Shown here in pieces: positions 7,637 to 17,349 of a DNA stretch of 64,000 nt. Origin of the DNA: Jiangella sp. DSM 45060 (GTDB lineage: Bacteria > Actinomycetota > Actinomycetes > Jiangellales > Jiangellaceae); NCBI RefSeq assembly GCF_900105175.1, contig NZ_LT629771.1:6778622-6842621 (forward strand). Reading direction: 5' to 3'. Both the position numbers and the translations under genes were made by a program. The notes beneath the pieces are model-generated. The model was not told the origin of the DNA and searched no databases. It saw nothing but the letters and a program-made list of their open reading frames with translations. The first letter of the stretch is position 1, and each line of letters begins with the position of its first letter.

Positions 7637-10600
7637 ATGCACGACAACCGAGCCCTGGTCGAGAAGCGCCTGAAGCGAGTCCTGGGCCAGCGGCTCAGGC
7701 CGGCCGTCCACCGCACGGTCGCTCCCTTGTCCCTGACGGTCTGGCACGTCGACGGCGGCCAGGGCGAGCCGGTGCCGCCGCGGGTCGCGCTGCCCGGCGG
7801 CGAGGCGGTCGCCGACGGCCGCTACGTCCCGGTCGAGGTGGGTGAGCGGTGGGGGCCGCCGTGGGGCACGTCGTGGTTCCACGTGACCGGCGAGGTGCCG
7901 GCCGGGGCGGCCGGCCGCCGGGTCGAGCTGGTGCTCGACCTCGGCTGGGAGAACCGGTTCGCCGGGTTCCAGGCCGAGGGCCTGGCCTACCGTCCGGACG
8001 GCACGGTCGTGAAGGGCCTGCACCCGCGCAACGTGTGGCTGCCGGTCGGCGACCCGGTGTCCGGCGGCGAGCTGATCGACCTCTACGTCGAGGCCGCCGC
8101 CAACCCGCGGCTGGAGGGCGACTCGCCGTTCGCCGTGACGCCGCTCGGCGAGAAGTCGACCGCCGGCAGCGAGCCGCTGTACCGCGTCAACCGCGCCGAC
8201 GTCGCGGTGTTCGAGCAGGACGTGTGGGAGCTGTGGCAGGACCTCGAGGCGATCGGCGGCCTGATGCCGCAACTGCCCGAGGGCGAGCCGCGACGCTGGC
8301 AGCTGCTGCGCGCCGTCGAGCGGGCGCTGGACGCGCTGGACCTGCAGGACGTCGCCGGCACCGCGGCGGCGGCCCGGGCCGAGCTGATCGGCGTGCTCGC
8401 CAAGCCGGCCAACGCCAGCGCGCACCGGCTGTCCGCCGTCGGGCACGCGCACATCGACAGCGCGTGGCTGTGGCCGGTCCGCGAGACCGTCCGCAAGGTC
8501 GCGCGCACGACGTCGAACGTGGTCAACCTGCTGGACGAGTACCCCGACCTCGTCTACGCGATGTCGTCGGCGCAGCAGTACGCCTGGATCGAGGAGCACC
8601 GTCCCGAGGTGTTCGAACGCGTCGCCGAGCAGGTCGAAGGCGGGCGGTTCGTGCCGGTCGGCGGCATGTGGGTCGAGTCCGACACCAACCTGCCGGGGTC
8701 AGAGGCGATGGCCCGGCAACTGGTGCACGGCAAGCGGTACTTCCTGGACCGGTTCGGCATCGACACCCTGGAGGTCTGGCTGCCCGACTCGTTCGGCTAC
8801 TCGCCGGCGTTGCCGCAGCTGGTGACGTTGTCGGGGTCGCGCTGGTTCCTCACCCAGAAGATCTCCTGGAACAAGCAGAACGTCTTCCCGCACCACTCCT
8901 TCTGGTGGGAGGGCCTCGACGGCACCCGCGTCTTCACCCACTTCCCGCCGGTCGACACCTACAACTCCGACCTGTCCGGCGGGGAACTGGCGCACGCCGT
9001 GCGCAACTTCCGCGACAAGGGCGACGCGAACCGGTCGCTGGTCCCGTTCGGCTGGGGCGACGGCGGTGGCGGCCCGACCCGCGAGATGATCGCGCAGGCC
9101 CGCCGGACGGCCGACCTGGAGGGCTCGCCGCGGGTCGCCATCGAGAAGCCGTCCGAGTTCTTCGCCGCCGCCGAGGCCGAGTACCCGAACGCGCCGGTGT
9201 GGACCGGCGAGCTGTACCTCGAGATCCACCGTGCCACGTACACGTCGCAGGCCAAGACCAAGCAGGGCAACCGGCGCAGCGAGCACCTGCTGCACGAGGC
9301 CGAGCTGTGGTCGGCGACGGCGGCCGTGGCGGGCGCGGCCGACTACCCGTACGACGACCTCGACCGCATCTGGAAGCTGGTGCTGCTCAACCAGTTCCAC
9401 GACATCCTGCCCGGCTCGTCCATCGCCTGGGTGCACCGCGAGGCCCGCGACCAGTACGCGGCGATCACCGCCGAGCTGACCGAGATCGTCGGACGGGCGC
9501 AGCGCGCGCTCGCGGGCGACGGCGACACCACGGTCGCGTTCAACGCGGCGCCGCACGGCCGCCGCGACGTCCCGGCCTTCGCGGCGGCTCCGGTCGCGTC
9601 GTCGTCGCCGTCGACGGAGGTCGTCGCGGCCGACGGCGGCTACGTCCTCGACAACGGCCTGCTCCGGGTGACCGTCGACGGACGCGGGCTGCTCACGTCG
9701 GTGCTCGACCTCGAGGCCGGCCGCGAGGTGCTGGCCGGTCCCGGTAACCTGCTGCAGCTGCACCAGGACCTCCCCAACCAGTGGGACGCCTGGGACGTCG
9801 ACGAGTTCTACCGCAACACGGTCACCGACCTCGTCGGCGTCGACGAGCTGAGCGCTGGCGGCGACACCGTCAGGGTGGCGCGCACCTTCGGCGACTCGCA
9901 CGTCGTCCAGGAGCTCACCCTCGCGCCCGGCGCCAAGCGCGTCGACGTCAGCACCGAGGTCGACTGGCACGAGCGGGAGAAGTTCCTCAAGGCGGCGTTC
10001 CCGCTGGACGTGCAGACGCAGCGGGCGGCGTACGAGACGCAGTTCGGGCACCACTACCGGCCCACGCACGAGAACACGTCGTGGGACGCGGCGCGGTTCG
10101 AGGTGTGCGCGCACCGGTTCGTGCATCTCGAGGAGCCCGGCTACGGCGTGGCGCTGGTCAACGACTCCACCTACGGCCACGACGTCCGCCGCGGCGCGGC
10201 GCCGTCCGGCGGCACCACGACGACCGTGCGGCTGTCGCTGCTGCGGGCGCCGCGCTACCCCGACCCCGAGACCGACCAGGGCGTGCACACGCTGCGGTAC
10301 TCGCTGGTGCCGGGCGCGTCCATCGACGACGCGGTGCGCGAGGGGTACGCGCTCAACCTGCCGGCGCGGCTGGTCGAGGGCGCCGGTCACGAGGTCGAGC
10401 CGCTGGTCCGGGTGAGCGGCGGGTCCGTCGTCGTGTCGGCGGTCAAGCTGGCCGACGACCGCTCCGGCGACGTCGTCGTGCGGCTCTACGAGTCGGGCGG
10501 CGGGCGAGCGACGGCGACGCTGACGGCGTCGTTCCCGCTGGCCGGTGTCGAGGAGACCGACCTGCTGGAACGGCCGATCGAAGCGTCGGCGCTGGTCACC

Positions 10601-10720
10601 GGGGGTGACGGCGTGACGCTTCGACTGCGGCCGTTCCAGATCGTGACGCTGCGGCTTACTGCCCGATCTGACGGTTCCGGCGCCCGCGCAGGCGACGCCG
10701 CTGGGATGGGTCGAGCATGA
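7637..10720 (+). CDS. alpha-mannosidase, glycoside hydrolase family 38
   Basis: The 1027-aa protein has GH38 features: an N-terminal beta domain, HAHIDSAW at about 270-277 giving metal ligands His272 and Asp274, and WLPDSFGYS with the expected nucleophile Asp384. The second metal-binding His lies near LLNQFHDILPGSS. The C-terminal half is the beta-rich GH38 region. GH38 enzymes release mannose from alpha-mannosides using a divalent ion. No signal peptide is seen, so it is cytosolic. The last 22 or so residues after VTLRLTA are unlike family ends and overlap the convergent small membrane gene. Confidence 0.9.
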   Translation: MHDNRALVEKRLKRVLGQRLRPAVHRTVAPLSLTVWHVDGGQGEPVPPRVALPGGEAVADGRYVPVEVGERWGPPWGTSWFHVTGEVPAGAAGRRVELVLDLGWENRFAGFQAEGLAYRPDGTVVKGLHPRNVWLPVGDPVSGGELIDLYVEAAANPRLEGDSPFAVTPLGEKSTAGSEPLYRVNRADVAVFEQDVWELWQDLEAIGGLMPQLPEGEPRRWQLLRAVERALDALDLQDVAGTAAAARAELIGVLAKPANASAHRLSAVGHAHIDSAWLWPVRETVRKVARTTSNVVNLLDEYPDLVYAMSSAQQYAWIEEHRPEVFERVAEQVEGGRFVPVGGMWVESDTNLPGSEAMARQLVHGKRYFLDRFGIDTLEVWLPDSFGYSPALPQLVTLSGSRWFLTQKISWNKQNVFPHHSFWWEGLDGTRVFTHFPPVDTYNSDLSGGELAHAVRNFRDKGDANRSLVPFGWGDGGGGPTREMIAQARRTADLEGSPRVAIEKPSEFFAAAEAEYPNAPVWTGELYLEIHRATYTSQAKTKQGNRRSEHLLHEAELWSATAAVAGAADYPYDDLDRIWKLVLLNQFHDILPGSSIAWVHREARDQYAAITAELTEIVGRAQRALAGDGDTTVAFNAAPHGRRDVPAFAAAPVASSSPSTEVVAADGGYVLDNGLLRVTVDGRGLLTSVLDLEAGREVLAGPGNLLQLHQDLPNQWDAWDVDEFYRNTVTDLVGVDELSAGGDTVRVARTFGDSHVVQELTLAPGAKRVDVSTEVDWHEREKFLKAAFPLDVQTQRAAYETQFGHHYRPTHENTSWDAARFEVCAHRFVHLEEPGYGVALVNDSTYGHDVRRGAAPSGGTTTTVRLSLLRAPRYPDPETDQGVHTLRYSLVPGASIDDAVREGYALNLPARLVEGAGHEVEPLVRVSGGSVVVSAVKLADDRSGDVVVRLYESGGGRATATLTASFPLAGVEETDLLERPIEASALVTGGDGVTLRLRPFQIVTLRLTARSDGSGARAGDAAGMGRA

Positions 10721-10838
10721 GGTAGCCGGCGACCGGGATGCCGATCAGCAGCACGACGAAGAGCCAGAAGGGCAGCAGCCAGAGCGCGAGGATCGCCGCG
10801 GCCGCACCTCCGACGATCCAACCGGTGTTCTTGCCCAT
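10656..10838 (-). CDS. small membrane protein
   Basis: The product is 60 aa from ATG 10838, preceded by AAAGGA. Two hydrophobic stretches (WIVGGAAAAILALWLLPFW and FVVLLIGIPVAGYLML) are followed by a very basic tail (RRRLRGRRNRQIGQ). It overlaps the 3' end of the mannosidase gene by 65 bp on the other strand. No function was recognised. Confidence 0.55.
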   Translation of the reverse strand: MGKNTGWIVGGAAAAILALWLLPFWLFVVLLIGIPVAGYLMLDPSQRRRLRGRRNRQIGQ

Positions 10839-10990
10839 GGCGGGTCCTTTCTCAAGGGTTGCTCCTTCCATTGTCCCCGGTGGAGGCCGTTTCGTCTCCA
10901 TCCACGGGAGGGGCCGTCCCCTACGGGACCGACCAACACGTGGCAAACCCCTGTCGATCACCCCCGCCCGACCGGTAACGTCTGCGGGCG

Positions 10991-12115
10991 ATGAAGGTCG
11001 TCGTCGCTGCCGAGACCCGTGAACACGAGCGCCGGGTCGCGCTGGTTCCTGACCTCGTCGGGCGGCTGACCAGCGCCGGCCTCGAGGTCGTCGTCGAGTC
11101 CGGCGCCGGGCTGGGCGCCCTGCACACCGATGCGGCGTACGAGGCGGTGGGCGCCGCCGTGGCCGGGCCGGACGCGTGGGCGAGCGCCGACGTCGTCGTG
11201 TCGGTGCAGCCGTTGCCGCCGTCGCGCCTCGCCGGACTGCGCTCCGGCGCCGTCACCGTCTCGTTCCTGCCCGCGACTCAGGAGCTCGACGTCGTCCGCG
11301 CCGCCCGCGACGCCGGGGTGACGGCGTTCTCGCTGGAGCTGGTGCCGCGCATCTCGCGGGCGCAGTCGATGGACGCGCTCACGTCGCAGGCGCTGGTCGC
11401 CGGGTACCGCGCGGTGCTCGTGGCGGCCGAGAAGCTGCCCCGGTTCTTCCCGCTGTCGATGACCGCCGCCGGCACCATCCCGCCGGCCGAGGTGCTGGTG
11501 CTCGGCGCCGGCGTGGCCGGGCTGCAGGCCATCGCGACGGCGCGCCGGCTCGGCGCCCGCGTCCAGGCCTACGACGTGCGCGCCGCGTCCGCCGACGAGG
11601 TGCGCAGTCTCGGCGCGAAGTTCGTCGAGCTCGACCTCCCCAGCCTCGAGGGCGCCGGCGGCTACGCCCGCGAGATGACCGAGGACCGCGCCCAGCTGCA
11701 GCGCGACCTGCTGGCGCCGCATGTGTCCGCGTCCGACGTGCTGATCACGACCGCCGCCGTGCCCGGCCGGGCGGCGCCGCTGCTGGTGGAACGGCCCGCC
11801 GTCGAGGCGATGAGGCCCGGCAGCGTCGTCGTCGACCTCGCCGCGGAGTCCGGCGGCAACGTCGAGGGCAGCGTCGCGGGTTCGGAGATCGCCATGGGCG
11901 GGGCACTGGTCTGGGGCGCGCGGAACGTGCCCAGCCAGCTGCCGGTGCACGCGAGCCGCCTCTTCGCCGCGAACGTCGTCAACCTGGTGCTGCTGATGAC
12001 GGCCGACGGCAAGGTCACGCCCGACTTCGCCGACGAGATCGTCGACGGCGCCGCCGTCACCCACGACGGCGCCGTCCGGCACGCACCGACCCGCGAGCTG
12101 CTGGAGGCCGAGTGA
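10991..12115 (+). CDS. pntAA: NAD(P) transhydrogenase alpha subunit, NAD-binding part
   Basis: The 374-aa protein is the soluble dI domain of proton-translocating transhydrogenase, of the alanine dehydrogenase/PNT fold. It has an N-terminal EHERRVALVPD pattern and a Rossmann motif VLGAGVAGLQA (about 172-182). It binds NAD(H) in the cytosol. It overlaps the next gene (GTGA), and the three genes form one operon. No clear SD sequence precedes the ATG, so the transcript may be leaderless. Confidence 0.93.
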   Translation: MKVVVAAETREHERRVALVPDLVGRLTSAGLEVVVESGAGLGALHTDAAYEAVGAAVAGPDAWASADVVVSVQPLPPSRLAGLRSGAVTVSFLPATQELDVVRAARDAGVTAFSLELVPRISRAQSMDALTSQALVAGYRAVLVAAEKLPRFFPLSMTAAGTIPPAEVLVLGAGVAGLQAIATARRLGARVQAYDVRAASADEVRSLGAKFVELDLPSLEGAGGYAREMTEDRAQLQRDLLAPHVSASDVLITTAAVPGRAAPLLVERPAVEAMRPGSVVVDLAAESGGNVEGSVAGSEIAMGGALVWGARNVPSQLPVHASRLFAANVVNLVLLMTADGKVTPDFADEIVDGAAVTHDGAVRHAPTRELLEAE

Positions 12116-12423
12116 CCGAGGGCGTCGCGCTACTGACGGTGTTCGTGCTGGCGGTGTTCGTGGGGTTCGAGGTCGTGTCGAAGGTCTCGTCCACGCTGCA
12201 CACGCCGCTGATGTCCGGCGCCAACGCGATCCACGGCGTCATCCTCGTCGGCGCGGTCATCGTGGCAGGGACGGCGGACGAGGCCGGCGTGCTGGTGGTC
12301 GCGCTGATCGCGGTCGTGCTGGCGACCCTGAACCTGGTCGGCGGGTTCGTCGTCACCGACCGCATGCTGGAGATGTTCGGCGGGAAACCGCGCTCCGCCC
12401 CTGACGAGGAGGGCGGCGCGTGA
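12112..12423 (+). CDS. pntAB: NAD(P) transhydrogenase alpha subunit, membrane part
   Basis: The GTG start overlaps the pntAA stop. The 103-aa product has about three membrane helices and the conserved segment TPLMSGANAIHGVILVGA. It is the short dII part that sits beside PntB in the membrane in actinobacterial split transhydrogenases. The next gene again starts by overlap (GTGA). Confidence 0.92.
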   Translation: MTEGVALLTVFVLAVFVGFEVVSKVSSTLHTPLMSGANAIHGVILVGAVIVAGTADEAGVLVVALIAVVLATLNLVGGFVVTDRMLEMFGGKPRSAPDEEGGA

Positions 12424-13790
12424 TCCCCGTCTGGGCCCAGGTCTGCTACGTCGTCGCCGCCGTCTGCTTCATCCTCGCCCTCAAGGGCCTCTCGTCGCCG
12501 AAGTCCGCCCGGCGCGGCAACCTGATCGGCGCGGTCGGCGCGCTGCTCGCCGTCGTCGTCACGTTCATCGCCTACGACATCGACAACCTCGGCTGGATCC
12601 TGCTCGCCGTCGTGGTGGGTGCGGTCCCGGGCGCTCTGGGCGCCCGGCGGGTCGCGATGACGGCGATGCCGCAGCTGGTCGCCCTCTTCAACGGCGTCGG
12701 CGGTGGCGCCGCCGCCCTCGTCGCGATCCTCGAGCTGCGCCACGCCGACCTGCTGTCCGACGGCGCCCTCGCGGCGTCCGCGTTCACGATCCTCATCGGC
12801 GCGGTGTCGTTCTCCGGCTCTGTCATCACCTTCCTCAAGCTGCAGGAGCTGATGACCGGCCGCCCGATCACGTTCCCCGGCGGCCCGTTCGTGTTCGGCG
12901 GCGTGCTGGTCGCCGCGGTCGGCCTGGGTATCTGGACGGTCGCGACCGGCAGCGTGACGCTGGCGATCATCCTGGCGATCGTCGGGCTGCTGGCCGGTGT
13001 GCTGCTGGTGCTGCCGGTCGGCGGCGCGGACGTGCCGATCGTCATCTCGCTGCTCAACGCGTTCACCGGGCTGGCGGTCGCCGCCGGCGGGTACGTGCTT
13101 GAGAACGCGCTGCTGCTGGTGGCCGGCACGCTGGTCGGCGCGAGCGGCACGATCCTCACCCGGGCCATGGCGCGGGCGATGGGCCGCTCGGTGTCGTCGA
13201 TCCTGTTCGGCGCGTTCAAGGGCGGCTCGTCCGCGGGCGGCGGCGAGGTGTCGGACCGCCCGGTCCGCTCGGCCGGGCCGGACGACGTCGCGATCATGCT
13301 CGCGTATGCCCGCAAGGTCATCGTCGTGCCCGGGTACGGGCTGGCGGTGGCGCAGGCGCAGCACACGATCCGCGAGCTGGTCGACCTGCTGGAGAAGCGC
13401 GGCGTCGAGGTAGGCTATGCCATCCACCCGGTGGCCGGGCGCATGCCGGGACACATGAACGTGCTGCTCGCCGAGGCGAACGTGCCGTACGAGCAACTGC
13501 TCGAGATGGACACCGCCAACGGCCAGCTGCGCACGGCCGACGTCGCGCTGGTGGTCGGGGCGAACGACGTGGTCAACCCGTCCGCGCGGACGTCGCCGGG
13601 GTCGCCGATCTACGGCATGCCGATCCTCGACGCCGACCACGCCGGCGCGATCGTGTTCCTCAAGCGCTCGATGCGGCCCGGGTTCGCCGGCATCGAGAAC
13701 GAGCTGCTCTTCGACGCGAAGACGACGCTGCTGTTCGGTGACGCGAAGGCGTCGCTGACGGCGCTCGTGACGGCGTTGAAGTCGCTCTGA
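12420..13790 (+). CDS. pntB: NAD(P) transhydrogenase beta subunit
   Basis: The 456-aa protein has an N-terminal membrane domain of about eight helices (to about residue 255), including PQLVALFNGVGGGAAA. The C-terminal dIII NADP-binding domain has VPGYGLAVAQAQ, a HPVAGRMPGHMNVLLAEA segment and GANDVVNPSA. The complex reduces NADP with NADH using the proton gradient. Confidence 0.95.
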   Translation: MIPVWAQVCYVVAAVCFILALKGLSSPKSARRGNLIGAVGALLAVVVTFIAYDIDNLGWILLAVVVGAVPGALGARRVAMTAMPQLVALFNGVGGGAAALVAILELRHADLLSDGALAASAFTILIGAVSFSGSVITFLKLQELMTGRPITFPGGPFVFGGVLVAAVGLGIWTVATGSVTLAIILAIVGLLAGVLLVLPVGGADVPIVISLLNAFTGLAVAAGGYVLENALLLVAGTLVGASGTILTRAMARAMGRSVSSILFGAFKGGSSAGGGEVSDRPVRSAGPDDVAIMLAYARKVIVVPGYGLAVAQAQHTIRELVDLLEKRGVEVGYAIHPVAGRMPGHMNVLLAEANVPYEQLLEMDTANGQLRTADVALVVGANDVVNPSARTSPGSPIYGMPILDADHAGAIVFLKRSMRPGFAGIENELLFDAKTTLLFGDAKASLTALVTALKSL

Positions 13791-13797
13791 GCGGGCG

Positions 13798-14439
13798 TCA
13801 GTCGACGACGCCGTAGAGGCGGTCGCCGGCGTCGCCGAGGCCGGGCACGATGTAGCCCTTCTCGTTCAGCCGCTCGTCGATCGCCGCCGTGACGACGGTG
13901 AGCGGCACGCCCAGCTCTCGGGTCTCTCGCTCCAGGTGCTCGACGCCCTCGGGCGCGGCCAGCAGGCAGACCGCGGTGATGTCGTCGGCGCCGCGGTCGA
14001 CCAGGAAGTGGACCGCCGCCGCCAGCGTGCCGCCCGTGGCCAGCATGGGGTCGAGGACGTAGCACTGCCGCCCGGTGAGGTCGTCGGGCAGCCGGGTGGC
14101 GTACGTGGTGGCCTGCAGGGTGTCCTCGTCGCGGATCATGCCGAGGAAGCCGACCTCGGCCGTGGGGACCAGCCGGGCCATGCCGTCGAGCATGCCGAGG
14201 CCGGCGCGCAGGATCGGCACGATCAGCGGCTTCGGCGAGCTGAGCTTCACGCCCGTGGTCGGCGAGACGGGGGTCTGGATCTCGACGGTGTCGACGCGCG
14301 CCTCGCGGGTGGCCTCGTAGGCCAGCAGCGTGACCAGCTCGTCGGCCAGCCGGCGGAACGTGGGCGAGTCGGTGCGGACGTTGCGCAGCACGGTGAGCTT
14401 GTGTGCGACGAGCGGGTGGTCGACGGCCAGCAGACGCAT
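13798..14439 (-). CDS. upp: uracil phosphoribosyltransferase
   Basis: The 213-aa protein converts uracil and PRPP to UMP in pyrimidine salvage. The PRPP loop is clear ([15 protein letters not shown], about 128-142), as are the family C-terminal uracil-binding segment ([16 protein letters not shown]) and N-terminal [13 protein letters not shown]. Length is normal for the family. Confidence 0.96.
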   Translation of the reverse strand: MRLLAVDHPLVAHKLTVLRNVRTDSPTFRRLADELVTLLAYEATREARVDTVEIQTPVSPTTGVKLSSPKPLIVPILRAGLGMLDGMARLVPTAEVGFLGMIRDEDTLQATTYATRLPDDLTGRQCYVLDPMLATGGTLAAAVHFLVDRGADDITAVCLLAAPEGVEHLERETRELGVPLTVVTAAIDERLNEKGYIVPGLGDAGDRLYGVVD

Positions 14440-14543
14440 GCCAGGAACTTATATGAATACGGGCACGCTCTCGACCAGTTGGGTGTGCTGGTGCTAGCGT
14501 CCCCGAGAGTGTGCAGGGGTTGCGTCTGAAGAACGGAGGCCAG

Positions 14544-14753
14544 ATGCCCGAGGGCGCCATAGCCGAGCCTGTCGGCTCGGGTACAGACGATCCCCCACCC
14601 GCCGGCGGCGAGCTCGTCGCCGATGCCGCACGCCTGCGTCAGCGGGCGGTCTTCCTCCGCGAACTGGCGGAGGCCCGCGCGCTGCTCGCCCGCTCGACCC
14701 CCTGGCACGGCCGCACCGCCGGCCTGCGCGGCCGGCTACGGCAGAGCATGTAG
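14544..14753 (+). CDS. small hypothetical protein
   Basis: ATG 14544 follows GGAGG at normal spacing, giving a 69-aa protein with an acidic/Pro-rich start and an Arg/Ala/Leu-rich amphipathic C-terminal half (ARLRQRAVFLRELAEARALLA). It lies just ahead of the tRNA deaminase-associated gene. No family was recognised; the good RBS is the main evidence. Confidence 0.4.
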   Translation: MPEGAIAEPVGSGTDDPPPAGGELVADAARLRQRAVFLRELAEARALLARSTPWHGRTAGLRGRLRQSM

Positions 14754-14768
14754 AAACCCGCTCCGCCG

Positions 14769-15242
14769 GTGTCCGACACTGAGGGCGTTGTCGACTTCGT
14801 GGTCGTGGCGTACCGCGAGGCCGGGCACTGGCTGGTCGAGACCGCGCCGCGAGAGCTCGGGAACGACCTCGGCAAGCTGGTCGGCCTGCTGCGCGAGCGG
14901 CCGGGCGACAACGGGTCGCTGGCGTTCGTCTCCGTCGACGAGGACTTCTTCTACGCGGCCCGGCTGATCGGCGACGACCTGCGGCTGCTGCTGTCCGACG
15001 TCACCGCCGCGACCGACTGGCCGATGGCCCGCGACGTCGTCGAGCGGCTCGGGCTGCCGTTCCCGGACGACGACGACCCGGCGCAACCGGCCGGTGACCT
15101 GACGATCTTCGCCGACCTCGGCGTCGACCCGATGTCGCTGGCCGCGATCTGTGACGACCTCGACACCTACCCCGACGAGCTGCTGCTGCGCATCGCCACC
15201 CGCGCCGGCTTCGGCGCGCAGCTGGACGACGCGCTGCCCTGA
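14769..15242 (+). CDS. tRNA adenosine deaminase-associated protein
   Basis: The GTG start gives 157 aa, acidic and mixed alpha/beta. The sequence (VVDFVVVAYREAGHWLVE, DLRLLLSDVTAATDWPMA, CDDLDTYPDELLLRIATRAGF) matches the actinobacterial family usually found beside tadA. Here tadA lies 1.4 kb away across one inserted opposite-strand gene. The molecular role is not established. Confidence 0.85.
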   Translation: MSDTEGVVDFVVVAYREAGHWLVETAPRELGNDLGKLVGLLRERPGDNGSLAFVSVDEDFFYAARLIGDDLRLLLSDVTAATDWPMARDVVERLGLPFPDDDDPAQPAGDLTIFADLGVDPMSLAAICDDLDTYPDELLLRIATRAGFGAQLDDALP

Positions 15243-15245
15243 TGG

Positions 15246-16517
15246 TCAGAGGCCGCCGCGCAGTTGCATGGCCGACGCGACGCGGTCGACGGCGAGCGCG
15301 TAGGCCGCCTGCCGGTAGCTGCCGTGGTGCTCCTCGCTGAACTCCGCGACCTCGGTGAACGTCCGCTCGAGGCGTCCGCGCAGTTCTGTCGCCAGCCGCA
15401 GCTCGTCCCACGGCACGCCCGCGACGCCCTGCGCCCACTCGGCGTACGCGGCGATGGCCGCCCCGCCCCCGGCCAGGAGGTCGGGCACGACCCGCACCCC
15501 GCGCGCGTCGAGGACGGCGTCGGCCTCCGGCGTGACGGGGTGTGCGGCGCCCTCGACCACGATGCCCGCGCGCACGCCGTCGACGTTGAACGCCGTCAGC
15601 ACCTCGCCGGTGGCCGCCGGGATCAGCACGTCGCAGTCGAGCGTCAGCAGCTCGTCCGGCGCGATGCGCTGCAGCGGCGCCCGGGAGTCGGCGACGGAGT
15701 ACCCGGCGGCGGTGGCGCGCAGCAGCTCGGGGACGTCCAGGCCGCGCTCGTTCAGCACCGCGCCGCCGGCGTCGCCGACCGCGACCACCCGCACGCCGCG
15801 CACGAACAGCTCACGCGCCACCCACGAGCCGACGTGGCCGAAGCCCTGGATCGCCACGCGTTGCGCACCGAGGTCGATGCCCCAGCGCCGGGCCGCCGCC
15901 TCGAGCACGTACACCAGCCCGCGCCCGGCCGCGGCGTCGCCGCCGGCCACGCCGCCGAGGCCGAGCGGCTTGCCCGTGACCACGCCCGGCGCGTGTCCGT
16001 ATCGGCTGCCGTACGCGTCGAGGAACCACGCCATGACGCGCGCGTCGGTGTTGAGGTCGGGTGCGGCGATGTCGAGCCGCGGCCCCATGACGTGGCTGAC
16101 GGCGAGCGCGTAGCGCCGCGTGAGCGCCTCCAGCTCCGTCGTCGAGTAGTCGGACGGGTCGATCAGCAGGCTGCCCTGGGCGCCGCCGAACGGCAGGCCG
16201 TGCAGCGCCGAGCGCCACGTCGTCAGCGCCGCCAGCGCGCGGGTCTGCTGGACGTCGGCGCGCGGGTGGAAGCGCAGCCCGCCGAGGTACGGCCCGCGGG
16301 CGGCGTTGTGCTGGACGCGGTACCCCTGCACGACGGCGATGCTGCCGTCGTCGCGGCGCAGCGGCAGCTGCACGCCGAGCTCGCGGTCGTGCAGTTTGAG
16401 CAGCTCGTTCACGCCGGGACGGAGTTCGAGCTGCTCGGCCGCGCGGTCGACCGACGCGGCCACGGCGATGTCGGGGGTGAGCCCGCGGTCGATCATCGAG
16501 AGGGAGGTGAGGGTCAT
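15246..16517 (-). CDS. Glu/Leu/Phe/Val dehydrogenase-like protein, catalytic lysines substituted
   Basis: The 423-aa protein has the two-domain fold of hexameric glutamate dehydrogenases: an N-terminal dimerisation/substrate domain (RGPYLGGLRFHP, LPFGGAQGS, LDIAAPDLNT) and a Rossmann domain (VAIQGFGHVGSWVA, about 226-239). Three lysines that are invariant in active family members are replaced: KGG-type Lys by Leu78, the TWK Lys by Arg102, and the catalytic GGAKGG Lys by Gln114. The Asp of APDLNT remains. The late ANAGG motif also reads AGGGA. Classical glutamate deamination is therefore doubtful; it may be a pseudoenzyme or act on another substrate. GGGAGA precedes the ATG. Confidence 0.8.
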   Translation of the reverse strand: MTLTSLSMIDRGLTPDIAVAASVDRAAEQLELRPGVNELLKLHDRELGVQLPLRRDDGSIAVVQGYRVQHNAARGPYLGGLRFHPRADVQQTRALAALTTWRSALHGLPFGGAQGSLLIDPSDYSTTELEALTRRYALAVSHVMGPRLDIAAPDLNTDARVMAWFLDAYGSRYGHAPGVVTGKPLGLGGVAGGDAAAGRGLVYVLEAAARRWGIDLGAQRVAIQGFGHVGSWVARELFVRGVRVVAVGDAGGAVLNERGLDVPELLRATAAGYSVADSRAPLQRIAPDELLTLDCDVLIPAATGEVLTAFNVDGVRAGIVVEGAAHPVTPEADAVLDARGVRVVPDLLAGGGAAIAAYAEWAQGVAGVPWDELRLATELRGRLERTFTEVAEFSEEHHGSYRQAAYALAVDRVASAMQLRGGL

Positions 16518-16665
16518 GGAATCTCCCGTAAAGCGAACGCTCGTTCTTCTAAGCTTTGCATCAGATTGCGGATCTCGTCAAAGGATTTCGCGCGCTTCCT
16601 GTGGTGACGCTGAGAAGTCGCGGGGTGTGACACGTCTTACCGCCGCGGCACGTATCGTCGACGGC

Positions 16666-17136
16666 ATGTCCGCGGGACCGGCCGGCCGGCGCTACGAGCC
16701 GCTCATGCGCCTCGCGCTGGCCGAGGCCGAACTGGCGCCGTCGACCGGCGACGTCCCGATCGGCGCCGTCGTGGTCGACGCGGACGGCGCGGTGCTCGGG
16801 CGCGGGCACAACCGGCGCGAGGCCGACGCCGACCCGACGGCGCACGCGGAGGTGCTGGCGCTGCGCACCGCGGCGGCCGCGGCCGGCACCTGGCGGCTGG
16901 AGGGGTGCACGCTGGTCGTGACGATGGAGCCGTGCTCGATGTGCGCCGGCGCGCTTGTGCTGGCCCGCGTCGACCGGCTCGTCTACGGCGCGCCCGACCC
17001 CAAGGCCGGCGCCGTCGGCTCGCTCTGGGACCTCGTCCGCGACCGCCGGCTCAACCACCGCCCGGAAGTGCTGGCGGGCGTCCTCGCCGACGAGTGCGGT
17101 GCGCTGGTTCGCGACTTCTTCGCCGCCCAGCGCTGA
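16666..17136 (+). CDS. tadA: tRNA-specific adenosine deaminase
   Basis: From ATG 16666 the protein has 156 aa. The zinc and catalytic motif is complete: HAE (His60, Glu62) and PCSMCAG (Cys90, Cys93). TadA converts A34 to inosine in tRNA-Arg(ACG). GAPDPKAGAVGSL after the second motif is also typical. The start has no strong SD sequence; starting at the internal Met at residue 14 is possible. Confidence 0.92.
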   Translation: MSAGPAGRRYEPLMRLALAEAELAPSTGDVPIGAVVVDADGAVLGRGHNRREADADPTAHAEVLALRTAAAAAGTWRLEGCTLVVTMEPCSMCAGALVLARVDRLVYGAPDPKAGAVGSLWDLVRDRRLNHRPEVLAGVLADECGALVRDFFAAQR

Positions 17137-17255
17137 CCCCCTGGGCCGCGCAGGTCGTGGCGGGGCAAGGCGATCGAGCCGGTCGTCCGCGGCGCCGTGC
17201 TGCGGCCGGCCGCCCGATTTCCTACAGCGCCCGAGGCTCCGGTACCCTCGACGGC

Positions 17256-17342
17256 GGTAGCGTGTCCGAGCGGCCTAAGGAGCACGCCTCGAAAGCGTGT
17301 GTGGGGGCAACTCCACCGTGGGTTCAAATCCCACCGCTACCG
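17256..17342 (+). tRNA. tRNA-Ser(CGA)
   Basis: The acceptor stem GGTAGCG pairs with CGCTACC, and a discriminator G and encoded CCA (17343-17345) follow. The anticodon arm is CACGC-CTCGAAA-GCGTG, anticodon CGA, reading UCG. The long variable arm (GTGGGGGCAACTCCAC) is typical of tRNA-Ser. The T-loop GGTTCAAATCC is present. Confidence 0.97.
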
Positions 17343-17349
17343 CCAGCCG

